A DNA stretch of 6,212 bases from a candidate division Zixibacteria bacterium DG_27. GTDB taxonomy: Bacteria; Zixibacteria; MSB-5A5; DG-27. The stretch is from positions 1 to 6,212 of the forward strand of contig LIZU01000126.1 of assembly GCA_001302725.1 (NCBI GenBank). Direction: 5' to 3'. The stretch's first letter is position 1. Each line of letters opens with the position of its first letter. A program made the translations under genes and the position numbers. The notes under the pieces are model-generated. The model did not search any database and had not been told where the DNA came from. It saw only the letters and a program-made list of their open reading frames with translations. Of the stretch, positions 1 to 5,102 are shown one piece after another.

Positions 1-223
1 CCTGGGTCTTGTATACAAAGAAGCTGTCCCAGGGCAGTTTCCATTTCCATCCCTCGCCGTAGATGCTGCCCATTTTAGTCCCCTTCCCGAATTTCGAATA
101 CTTGACCGCATGATGTCCGGAGGGGACGGTGGTGCCGCAGCCGTGGGCCATAAATGCAACTACGATTATGCCCACGATTAAGAGAATCACAACCGAACGA
201 CCTTTCGGTTTTGGAGTTGTCAT
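1..223 (-). CDS. SPFH/band-7 (prohibitin-like) membrane protein, N-terminal part only
   Basis: Only the first 74 codons are present; the gene continues past the left edge. A short basic N-terminus (KPKGR, residues 5-9) is followed by one hydrophobic segment at about 10-26, then VPSGHHAVKYSKFGKG (33-48) and YGEGWKWKLPW (55-65), ending in VYKTQ. This order of a membrane anchor, a V-P-x-G-H turn, a gly-rich FGKGT stretch, a GEG-hydrophobic-P-W element and a final T-Q is the usual start of the SPFH/band-7 domain. Such proteins form large membrane-bound oligomers, often linked to proteases or membrane quality control; the role here is inferred from family only. ATG at 223 is chosen because AGGAGG lies 7-8 bases upstream. 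Cys29 follows the membrane segment (AHGC), but positions -3 and -2 do not fit a good lipobox, so I favour a transmembrane anchor over a lipoprotein. The C-terminal part cannot be judged. Confidence 0.75.
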   Translation of the reverse strand, partial: MTTPKPKGRSVVILLIVGIIVVAFMAHGCGTTVPSGHHAVKYSKFGKGTKMGSIYGEGWKWKLPWDSFFVYKTQ

Positions 224-230
224 CTTACCT

Positions 231-237
231 ACCTCCT
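231..237 (-). promoter_or_regulatory. Shine-Dalgarno site of the SPFH gene
   Basis: On the minus strand AGGAGGT stands 7 bases before the ATG at 223, a near perfect match to the anti-SD with good spacing. It fixes the start of the SPFH gene. A second AGGAGG lies about 26 bases further upstream (258-263), with no start codon at useful distance, so it looks incidental. Confidence 0.7.
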
Positions 238-495
238 CTTTTGAAATTGGACCGAAACCTCCTGAAGAGAACCTAACACAACCCGGATGAGATTTCAAGG
301 TCAAAAGAGGAGGACTTGACTGCTCTTTCAGATCGTCAGATGATTGGAAGCAGGAGAGGATTTAACCGAGAAATCTTTTTTCCTCATGGAAAGGTATACG
401 GTGGGCGCAAATCCCCAGCCGGTAGATGTCAACGACTGCAGGCGTCCATTGCAGGAACGCTTTCTGAATCTGGTATGATCACCAAGATTGAGATT

Positions 496-526
496 GCGGG
501 GGGATTTGACTTCCTCCTGCCCCCGC
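496..526. repeat. GC-rich inverted repeat (7-bp arms)
   Basis: GCGGGGG at 496-502 and CCCCCGC at 520-526 are perfect reverse complements around a 17-base loop. On the minus strand the hairpin begins about 44 bases after the zinc-ribbon stop, so it could help end or stabilise that transcript. There is no U-run on either side in either direction, so it is not a standard intrinsic terminator. Confidence 0.4.
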
Positions 527-569
527 TCTCTTCGATCTCCTGTATCCCATTTCTTGTTGGGGCGGTCTT

Positions 570-752
570 TCAGCTGCAACCGAAGAAATCGGGATTCACT
601 TTTTCCGGTTTAGGGGAAACCGAGAGATGAGATTCTTGTGGAGGACGGTTCCTAAATCTCCAAAAACACTCCGGGCACTGCAACACCTCCTCAACAAGCT
701 CCATTTTGGCCCCACAGTAGGGGCAGGTCTGCTCCTTGAAGTTGACGAACAT
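570..752 (-). CDS. small zinc-ribbon protein (60 aa)
   Basis: The protein has two CPxC knuckles: CPYC at residues 10-13 and CPEC at 26-29, separated by 12 residues (CX2C-X12-CX2C). This is the compact zinc-ribbon pattern, followed by an aromatic-basic stretch (FWRFR, 30-34) and a polar, proline-rich tail ending in FFGCS. The four Cys should bind one zinc ion; such mini-ribbons occur in nucleic-acid-binding and protein-interaction modules, and the partner here is unknown. ATG at 752 is preferred: GAGGTG stands just upstream, while the alternative GTG at 758 is itself part of that SD-like sequence. It follows the small 811-1053 gene by 58 bases on the same strand and probably shares its transcript. 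The Cys spacing argues against a chance frame, but no named family is recognised. Confidence 0.7.
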   Translation of the reverse strand: MFVNFKEQTCPYCGAKMELVEEVLQCPECFWRFRNRPPQESHLSVSPKPEKVNPDFFGCS

Positions 753-810
753 AGTCACCTCTTCTTTTTTGGCTCTGAATCAATCAGTTTGAGTGAGATG
801 CCCTCTGAGA

Positions 811-1053
811 TCACCGGCACGGATCCGATCCCTCCTCGGACGCAAATACGGGTTCGATGGTGAGGGTGGACTCCCCCACCTTGCTTAGCCCCACCATTCT
901 CTGGGATAGGAAATTCTGGGCACTAATCCACTCCCGGGACATGCTCAGGACCTGCTCCTGGGTTACCTCTTCAGTCCAATCGACGGTTAAGCTGTCGATC
1001 CTTTTGTCCTCTACTTCTAGATCTTCCATGGTCAGGATGAACCTCATCTTCAT
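811..1053 (-). CDS. small protein of unknown family (80 aa, possibly 102 aa)
   Basis: I do not recognise the family. The product begins MKMRFILTMEDLEVE, an alternating hydrophobic strand-like start. An acidic stretch, a likely helix (EEVTQEQVLSMSREWISAQ) and a second strand-like segment (ESTLTIEPVF) follow, giving a small soluble alpha/beta protein rich in Glu and Ser. No signal peptide or membrane segment is seen. ATG at 1053 has GGGAGG 8 bases upstream. An in-frame TTG at 1119 has a perfect AGGAGG (1128-1133) at 8 bases and would add 22 polar residues (PETSSENETQTLETSS and so on). The added part looks low-complexity, so I list the ATG start, but the TTG start is a serious alternative. It probably shares a transcript with the downstream zinc-ribbon gene. 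The two good SD sites and protein-like composition support it as real. Confidence 0.6.
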   Translation of the reverse strand: MKMRFILTMEDLEVEDKRIDSLTVDWTEEVTQEQVLSMSREWISAQNFLSQRMVGLSKVGESTLTIEPVFASEEGSDPCR

Positions 1054-1116
1054 TTTCCTCGCCTCCCTGGAAGAGGTCTCCAGCGTTTGAGTTTCATTTT
1101 CAGATGAGGTTTCAGG

Positions 1117-1133
1117 CAATTTGCATACCTCCT
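1117..1133 (-). promoter_or_regulatory. perfect AGGAGG with alternative TTG start
   Basis: On the minus strand AGGAGG (1133-1128) precedes TTG (1119-1117) by 8 bases, in frame with the 80-residue protein. An ATG directly abutting the SD opens only a 4-codon frame (ATG CAA ATT GCC TGA). Either the small gene starts here, giving 102 residues, or this is a leader initiation site. Confidence 0.4.
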
Positions 1134-1137
1134 GGAG

Positions 1138-1190
1138 ACCTGTTTCCACAGAGGCAATTACCAGCCATAAGCACTTAGCTGGCAACAGGT
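1138..1190 (-). promoter_or_regulatory. nested inverted repeat in the leader of the small-gene pair
   Basis: The outer arms ACCTGTT (1138-1144) and AACAGGT (1184-1190) are perfect complements. Inside, CCAGC (1161-1165) pairs with GCTGG (1178-1182), extended by TAA (1168-1170) with TTA (1175-1177) across a 2-base bulge and a 4-base loop. As minus-strand RNA it would form a two-tier stem with a 16-base one-sided internal loop, ending 4 bases before the AGGAGG at 1128-1133. Further upstream in the RNA, CCTCCC (complement of 1207-1212) could pair with that SD, which would allow an alternative fold. No known riboswitch class is recognised; the role is inference. Confidence 0.3.
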
Positions 1191-1243
1191 TGGCTGCCCC
1201 GAGTGGGGGAGGCTTCCTAGGTTAAACCTGACTCTGGTGAAAA

Positions 1244-1357
1244 ATGACCGAGAAAGTGTTGGATTTCCCCAATAGAATCTCAGGGCCGACCAATAGGAAA
1301 TCTGAGATGAGAAAAAGCCGGCGGGTGGCTATGGAAAGGTGGAATTATGCGGAATAA
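1244..1357 (+). CDS. possible small ORF (37 aa), doubtful
   Basis: ATG at 1244 opens a 37-codon frame ending in TAA at 1355-1357, overlapping the 3' end of rlmN on the other strand by 13 bases. GGTGA at 1236-1240 is a modest SD 3 bases before the ATG. The product is basic and polar, with PNRISG (residues 9-14) partly repeated as PTNRKS (15-20) and a basic-aromatic end (RKSRRVAMERWNYAE, 23-37). No family is recognised and the frame is short enough to arise by chance. Confidence 0.2.
   Translation: MTEKVLDFPNRISGPTNRKSEMRKSRRVAMERWNYAE
1269..1306. repeat. imperfect direct repeat, 21-bp period
   Basis: CCAATAG occurs at 1269-1275 and again at 1290-1296, each followed by a related AATCTCAG (1276-1283) or AAATCTGAG (1298-1306). 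The second halves also form an inverted repeat, ATCTCAG (1277-1283) with CTGAGAT (1302-1308). The 21-base period is two helical turns, which suits an operator, but it could equally reflect a duplicated peptide segment or chance. Confidence 0.3.
1312..1330 (-). terminator. weak terminator candidate after rlmN
   Basis: As minus-strand RNA, AGCC (1330-1327) pairs with GGCT (1319-1316) around a 7-base loop, followed by a run of five U (1316-1312), about 14 bases after the rlmN stop. The stem is only 4 bp, so this is a weak candidate. Confidence 0.25.
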
Positions 1358-2202
1358 TCGTCCTCGGCCGCCCGCAATTGTCCACAGGCGGCGCAAATAT
1401 CTCTCCCCTTAGATTCCCTCAAAGTGACCGCCGGAGCTCGGGGGTAAAGGTAATCCCGGAAGGCAGTGACCTTCTCCTCTTCTGGTGGCGGGTGGGCCTG
1501 ACCGGCGCCGGGGTTGAACCGAATCAGATTTATTTTGCAGGGAATCCCCTGAATGATTCTTGAGAGCTTCCTTGCACACTCCAGGGAGTCGTTGACGCCG
1601 CCGATCAGTACATACTCAAATGTAATTCGACGCCCACTCTTTTTAGCGTAGAATTTCGCTGCTGTCAGAAGCTCTGCGAGAGGGTATCTTTCATTGACAG
1701 GGATAATCTCGCTTCGCAGCTCATCATCGGGGGCATTCAGCGAAATCGCCAGGCCGAGCTTCAAGCCCTCCTCCGCCAGCCTGTAGATTCCGGGGACTAT
1801 CCCAACCGTGGAGACCGTGATCTTCTTGCCGCTGAAGTTGGGGCCCAGATCGGAGGTCATAATGTCGATTGATTTCACCAGGTTATCGTAATTCAAGAGC
1901 GGTTCCCCCATTCCCATGAATACCAAATTGGTCAAGGGCCTGTCTTGCACTTCCAGCAATTGACTCACGATTTCACCTGAGGTCAGATTTCTTCTGAAGC
2001 CAACGCTTGCGGTGGCGCAGAATTGACAGTCCAAGGGGCAACCGACCTGGATGGACAGACAGAGGGTCAATCTTCCTTGGTCGGGGATTAAGACACTTTC
2101 TATCATCTCTCCGTCGGAGAGCTTCCAGAGGAATTTCTCCGTCCCGTCCAGCTCTGACCTCATCGACTTATGCTCTGCTATACCCTGGATGGTTGCAGTC
2201 AC
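1345..2202 (-). CDS. rlmN: 23S rRNA (adenine(2503)-C2)-methyltransferase RlmN, catalytic body; N-terminus in another frame
   Basis: RlmN is a radical-SAM enzyme that methylates C2 of A2503 in 23S rRNA and, in many bacteria, A37 of some tRNAs. This 285-residue frame carries the whole catalytic part: the linker DGTEKFLWKLSDG (19-31), the [4Fe-4S] motif GCPLDCQFC with Cys55, Cys59 and Cys62, the SAM-binding GMGEP (97-101), a conserved Cys48 in GRLTLC, and Cys273 in AACGQL, the equivalent of the methyl-carrying cysteine. PCKINLIRFNPGAG matches the late barrel region. Full-length RlmN is usually about 340-380 residues; the missing N-terminal domain lies just upstream in a different frame (2199-2327). 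GTG at 2202 overlaps its TGA as GTGA, with a purine-rich AAGAGAAG before it. Translation could restart here, but the native gene was probably one continuous frame. Identity is certain; activity of this copy is not. Confidence 0.85.
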   Translation of the reverse strand: MTATIQGIAEHKSMRSELDGTEKFLWKLSDGEMIESVLIPDQGRLTLCLSIQVGCPLDCQFCATASVGFRRNLTSGEIVSQLLEVQDRPLTNLVFMGMGEPLLNYDNLVKSIDIMTSDLGPNFSGKKITVSTVGIVPGIYRLAEEGLKLGLAISLNAPDDELRSEIIPVNERYPLAELLTAAKFYAKKSGRRITFEYVLIGGVNDSLECARKLSRIIQGIPCKINLIRFNPGAGQAHPPPEEEKVTAFRDYLYPRAPAVTLRESKGRDICAACGQLRAAEDDYSA

Positions 2203-2327
2203 TTTCTTCTCTTGTAAATCCAGGAGAAGAGCTGGCGGCCATGAAACCTCTTATCTCCGAGGTTCTGAAGGTAGTCTTCTAACTCCTTTAGACTCAGTCC
2301 CAGAAGATTTGTCTTCGGCCTATTCAT
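2199..2327 (-). pseudogene. rlmN: N-terminal fragment of rlmN, out of frame with the catalytic body
   Basis: Starting at ATG 2327, a 42-codon frame reads MNRPKTNLLGLSLKELEDYL, then NLGDKRFHGRQLF and SWIYKRRK, then TGA. This is the characteristic RlmN N-terminal helical domain (LxGLxxxELxxxL, then GxKxFxxxQxxxWIY). Family members continue after WIYKR with a stretch like xxFxxMTxLxKxLRxxL before the DGT element. Here that stretch is absent and the next recognisable sequence is in the -1 frame from the GTG at 2202. A one-base change plus loss of about 17-20 codons, or one out-of-frame deletion of some 50-60 bases, would explain it. No strong slippery heptamer is visible (AGA AGA AAG TGA), so programmed frameshifting is unlikely. 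ATG 2327 is the natural start because an in-frame TAA lies two codons before it. Confidence 0.75.
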
Positions 2328-2337
2328 TTCTTATCTT
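2309..2337 (+). promoter_or_regulatory. candidate promoter of the beta-CASP nuclease gene
   Basis: TTGTCT (2309-2314) and TATCTT (2332-2337) are separated by 17 bases, each matching consensus in 4 of 6 positions. It would drive the plus-strand gene at 2393 with a leader of roughly 50 bases and overlaps the start of rlmN on the opposite strand. The match is weak. Confidence 0.2.
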
Positions 2338-2345
2338 CTGGGCAA

Positions 2346-2372
2346 ATTATGTCTCAGTTTTGCTTTTTGCAA
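2346..2372 (-). promoter_or_regulatory. candidate rlmN promoter
   Basis: On the minus strand TTGCAA (2372-2367) and CATAAT (2351-2346) are separated by 15 bases. CATAAT matches the -10 consensus in 5 of 6 positions and TTGCAA the -35 in 4 of 6; the spacer is short. Transcription would begin about a dozen bases before the ATG at 2327. The -35 half overlaps a small inverted repeat, TTGC-TTTTT-GCAA (2360-2372). Confidence 0.3.
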
Positions 2373-2382
2373 GCTTAGTCTG

Positions 2383-2388
2383 AGGAGG
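2383..2388 (+). promoter_or_regulatory. Shine-Dalgarno site fixing a TTG start
   Basis: AGGAGG stands 4 bases before TTG at 2393. Together with the family-typical N-terminus (RITFLGA, then VTGS) it supports TTG as the start of the metallo-beta-lactamase gene; no in-frame ATG precedes it with comparable support. Confidence 0.7.
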
Positions 2389-2392
2389 CGAG

Positions 2393-3784
2393 TTGAGAAT
2401 AACATTCCTGGGAGCGGTGAGAGGGGTAACTGGCTCGATGCACCTTCTGTCTGCCAACGGGCAGAGAGTTCTAATAGACTGTGGCCTTTTTCAGGGGAGG
2501 CGAGCGGAGTCCAATAGGCGCAATCGTCAACTCCCGGTCAGTGTCGATAGGATAGACCGCGTCGTTTTGGGGCACGCGCACATCGACCACAGCGGAAACA
2601 TCCCCGCTTTGGTAAAGAACGGTTACAGCAAAAGCATCTATTCCACCTTCGCCACCAGGGACCTGTGCGCGGTGATGCTGCCCGATTCCGCCTATATACA
2701 ACAGAAAGATGCTGAATACTTGAACAAGAAGAAGAAATTGAAGGGAAAGGATAGAATTGAACCGTGGTACAGTGCGGAAGAGGCTGAGAGTGCAATCCAA
2801 CTTTTCCGAGGCGTCAGTTACCACAAGCCGTTCTACGTCACCAAAGATATTCGATTGACCTTCTTCGACGCTGGACATATCCTGGGCTCGGCCCTCTCCT
2901 TTTTTGAGATCTTCGAGAACGGTAACAGGAGAACTCTCCTGTACGCTGTCGATTTGGGTCGCAAAGACCTCCCGATTCTGAGAGACCCCGAGGCGGTCAA
3001 GGGAGTGGAGTACTTGATCCTGGAGAGCACTTACGGCGGACGCCTGCATGGGGAGATTTCGGAAGCTGAAGACCAGCTCGCCGAGGTGGTCAGAAAAACT
3101 CATGCGAGAGGCGGGAAGATCATTATCCCGGCCTTCTCTTTGGAACGAACCCAGGAGATTGTCTATTGTCTGCACCTCTTAGAGGGCGCCGGCAGAATCC
3201 CGGTTCTCCCGGTGTATGTCGATAGCCCCCTCTCCACCAACGTCACCCAGATTTTCCAACTGCATCCGGAGTGTTTCGACCGCGAGACTAACCGACTTTT
3301 GGCCCAGAATCGGAATCCCTTCGGATTGAACCAGATCAGTTACGTCCGCGATGTGGAGGAATCGAAGAAGTTGAATCTGCTGAAAGAACCCTGCATAATC
3401 ATTTCTGCCTCTGGCATGTGCGAGGCCGGGCGGATTCTGCATCACCTCAAGAACAACATCGAGAATCCCAATAACACCATTCTGGTCGTGGGTTTTATGG
3501 CCAGGGACACTTTGGGCCGAAGACTGGTCGAAAGGCAACCGAAAGTGCGCATCCTCGGAGAGGAATACGAGTTGAAAGCGGAGGTCAAGATAATCAACGG
3601 CTTTTCTGCCCACGCCGATCAGGAGGATCTTATCGATTACGTTGACTCCCTGGGGAGAAGCCTGAAAACGATATTTCTGGTGCACGGGGAGGAGGAACAA
3701 TCCCAAGCTCTCAAAGAAGAGTTGGAGAGACGCGGTTACACCAACGTGCATTTGCCGGCAGAGGGAGATGAGATGGAGTTGTAG
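2393..3784 (+). CDS. beta-CASP metallo-beta-lactamase ribonuclease (CPSF73/Ysh1-like)
   Basis: The 463-residue protein is a full-length, KH-less beta-CASP ribonuclease, a cytoplasmic zinc-dependent RNA endo/exonuclease family. The metallo-beta-lactamase motifs are Asp29 (IDCGLFQG), HAHIDH with His61, His63, Asp65 and His66, His162 (DAGHILGSA) and Asp187 (YAVDLGR). The beta-CASP motifs are Glu211 (ESTYGGR, motif A), His350 (SASGMCEAGRILHHL, motif B) and His407 (NGFSAHAD, motif C). All metal ligands are present, so the enzyme should be active. The usual ESTYGDR reads ESTYGGR here, a conserved Asp changed to Gly216. A lysine-rich segment at 112-119 lies between the His66 and His162 motifs. The start is TTG with AGGAGG 4 bases upstream. 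It is divergent from rlmN and followed after 74 bases by the nitrilase-like gene. RNA processing or decay is the likely role; the substrate is unknown. Confidence 0.92.
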   Translation: MRITFLGAVRGVTGSMHLLSANGQRVLIDCGLFQGRRAESNRRNRQLPVSVDRIDRVVLGHAHIDHSGNIPALVKNGYSKSIYSTFATRDLCAVMLPDSAYIQQKDAEYLNKKKKLKGKDRIEPWYSAEEAESAIQLFRGVSYHKPFYVTKDIRLTFFDAGHILGSALSFFEIFENGNRRTLLYAVDLGRKDLPILRDPEAVKGVEYLILESTYGGRLHGEISEAEDQLAEVVRKTHARGGKIIIPAFSLERTQEIVYCLHLLEGAGRIPVLPVYVDSPLSTNVTQIFQLHPECFDRETNRLLAQNRNPFGLNQISYVRDVEESKKLNLLKEPCIIISASGMCEAGRILHHLKNNIENPNNTILVVGFMARDTLGRRLVERQPKVRILGEEYELKAEVKIINGFSAHADQEDLIDYVDSLGRSLKTIFLVHGEEEQSQALKEELERRGYTNVHLPAEGDEMEL

Positions 3785-3858
3785 TCCTCCATGTAAGGCG
3801 CCGAAGTATGAGAAATCTCAACATTTTAGAGAACGGTCAATTCCAAGAGAGTACCTAA

Positions 3859-4647
3859 ATGCGAGTTGGGTTCCTGCAATTTCATCCAACCTTCGGAAAT
3901 ACTGGGCAAAATTTGAGCAGAGTCGAGACTAAGTTGTCAAGCCTTGACGCGGATTTGCTGGTGCTGCCGGAATTGTTCAACACTGGCTACCTCTTTTCGG
4001 GACGGAAGCAACTGAGGCAGCTGGCAGAAGAGATTCCAGGCGGTGAAACGACCCGATTCTTGAAAAGTCTCTCGAAAAAAAGAAAGATGGCCGTGGTAGC
4101 CGGGATCGCCGAAAAGGATAAAGGCAAACTCTACAACTCCTCGATATTGGTGAATCCAAGGGGAGATATGCATCTCTACCGAAAACTTCACCTCTTCAAC
4201 AGAGAGAAGAGATGGTTTGACGCCGGAAACCTCAAGCTGGAGGTAGTAAGTTTCAGGGGTGCAAAAATCGGGGTGATGATCTGTTTCGACTGGATCTTCC
4301 CGGAGGTCGCCAGAAGCCTGACCCTTCTGGGGGCGGAGATCATCTGCCATCCCGCCAATCTGGTTCTCCACTATTGCCAGCAGTCAATGCTGACCCGCTC
4401 GCTGGAGAATCGGATCTTCACCATCACCGCCAATCGCATCGGCACCGAAGAGCAGAATAGCGAGAGAATCACGTTCACGGGAAAAAGCCAAATCGTCTCC
4501 CCCAGAGGAGAGATACTAGTTTCCTCCCCCCGCAATAAAGAGAGCCTCGGGGTCGCCGATATTAATCTAAAAGAGGCGCGGGATAAGTCAGTTACCCCGG
4601 CCAATCATCTCATAAAGGACCGAAGGAGAACTTTCTACCGGCTGTGA
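3859..4647 (+). CDS. carbon-nitrogen hydrolase (nitrilase superfamily amidase)
   Basis: The 262-residue protein has the nitrilase-superfamily catalytic triad: Glu38 in LVLPELFNTGY, Lys109 in YRKLHLF and Cys142 in GVMICFDWIFPEVAR. A further conserved Glu116 follows the lysine (NREKRWF). The domain fills the whole protein, which has the normal length for a single-domain member and no signal peptide, so it should act in the cytoplasm. Members cut non-peptide C-N bonds in amides, carbamoyl compounds or nitriles. ICFDW and the region HPANLVLHYCQQ point to the amidase/N-carbamoyl branch rather than true nitrilases, but the substrate cannot be read from the sequence. ATG at 3859 has only a modest SD (AAGAGAG, 3845-3851). 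It sits 74 bases after the beta-CASP gene and 39 before the receiver gene, so cotranscription is possible but unproven. Confidence 0.88.
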   Translation: MRVGFLQFHPTFGNTGQNLSRVETKLSSLDADLLVLPELFNTGYLFSGRKQLRQLAEEIPGGETTRFLKSLSKKRKMAVVAGIAEKDKGKLYNSSILVNPRGDMHLYRKLHLFNREKRWFDAGNLKLEVVSFRGAKIGVMICFDWIFPEVARSLTLLGAEIICHPANLVLHYCQQSMLTRSLENRIFTITANRIGTEEQNSERITFTGKSQIVSPRGEILVSSPRNKESLGVADINLKEARDKSVTPANHLIKDRRRTFYRL

Positions 4648-4686
4648 AGGAGGGTTCTTCAACGTAGTTACTACTCAGGGGATCCA

Positions 4687-5091
4687 ATGCCAGCGGAGAA
4701 GATTGCTAAATTAGGGCGTATTCTGGTCGTCGACGACGAACCGGAGATAACGGAGATAATCAAGGCCTATATGTCCAACGCCGGCTACGAGGTGGAGGTT
4801 GAAAACGATCCTCAGAACTGCCTGGACAAGGCAAGACACTTCAGACCGAACGTCGTAATCTTGGACATACAGATGCCCTTTATGGATGGGTACGAGGTCT
4901 GTTCCGAGTTGAGAGCCGACCGGGACACCACCGAGACTGCTGTACTCTTCCTCACTGGAAAAGATGCCGGGGACGACCAGGGGAGAGCATTCGGGGTGGG
5001 AGGCGACTTCTACATCAAGAAGCCCTTCAGCTGCGAGCGATTGCTCCAGATGGTCAAAACCATCATGCTGACCGTGAATAAACCTGCCTAA
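4687..5091 (+). CDS. stand-alone response-regulator receiver protein
   Basis: The 134-residue protein consists of one CheY-like receiver domain with no output domain. Conserved residues are the acidic pair Asp16/Asp17 (ILVVDDE), phospho-acceptor Asp60 (VILDIQMPFMDGYE), Thr90 (LFLTGK) and Lys112 (IKKPF). All are present, so it should take a phosphate from a histidine kinase and signal by protein contact, as CheY, Spo0F and DivK types do. No kinase lies in this window, so the partner is unknown. A short basic N-terminal extension (MPAEKIAKLGR) precedes the first strand. AGGGGA (4677-4682) stands 4 bases before the ATG. It follows the nitrilase-like gene by 39 bases and ends 11 bases before the stop of the convergent DUF6599-like gene. 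Confidence 0.93.
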   Translation: MPAEKIAKLGRILVVDDEPEITEIIKAYMSNAGYEVEVENDPQNCLDKARHFRPNVVILDIQMPFMDGYEVCSELRADRDTTETAVLFLTGKDAGDDQGRAFGVGGDFYIKKPFSCERLLQMVKTIMLTVNKPA

Positions 5092-5102
5092 GATAGATTC
5101 AG

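Larger units (their letters stand above)
224..569. other. intergenic stretch without a convincing gene
   Basis: This 346-base stretch lies between the SPFH start and the zinc-ribbon stop, both on the minus strand. Open frames exist on both strands, but their translations show no domain, hydrophobic core or family motif. The plus-strand TTG at 316 has AGGAGG only 2 bases before it, too close to be convincing. On the minus strand TTGACC (299-304) could be a -35 box for the SPFH gene, but no good -10 is found 16-18 bases on. A GC-rich hairpin is listed separately. A T-run at 375-381 on the plus strand has no stem before it. No recognised riboswitch or tRNA is seen. Confidence 0.5.
1054..1344. 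other. intergenic region upstream of the small-gene pair and downstream of rlmN
   Basis: About 290 bases separate the preferred start of the 80-residue gene from the rlmN stop, both on the minus strand. It holds the AGGAGG/TTG site, the nested inverted repeat, a short imperfect direct repeat, a doubtful plus-strand small ORF and a weak rlmN terminator candidate, all listed separately. I found no minus-strand -35/-10 pair good enough to report. Confidence 0.5.

Noticed and set aside
131..145. Lipobox at Cys29 of the SPFH protein
   Set aside because: AHGC lacks the usual Leu/Val/Ile at -3 and has His at -2; a membrane anchor is the normal SPFH arrangement.
388..425. GGTGGGCGCAAATCC, reminiscent of a cobalamin riboswitch core
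   Set aside because: The conserved GCCACTG-type B12 box and the surrounding stems are missing on this strand, and no suitable downstream gene is present.
328..579. Minus-strand 83-residue frame downstream of the zinc-ribbon gene
   Set aside because: Very basic, low-order composition with no motif and no SD; it overlaps the end of the zinc-ribbon gene in another frame.
316..630. Plus-strand 104-residue frame with AGGAGG close to its TTG
   Set aside because: The SD is only 2 bases from the TTG, the translation has no family motif or clear fold pattern, and its end overlaps the zinc-ribbon gene on the other strand.
2190..2215. Programmed -1 frameshift joining the two rlmN frames
   Set aside because: AGA AGA AAG TGA is not a good slippery heptamer, no clear downstream stem was seen, and a shift would not restore the missing 17-20 residues.
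2471..3175. Long minus-strand frame (234 residues) inside the beta-CASP gene
   Set aside because: It is antisense to a gene with all family motifs and has no recognisable domain; an effect of codon usage on the opposite strand.
3179..3751. Minus-strand frame of 190 residues in the 3' half of the beta-CASP gene
   Set aside because: Same reasoning: antisense shadow of a strongly supported gene.
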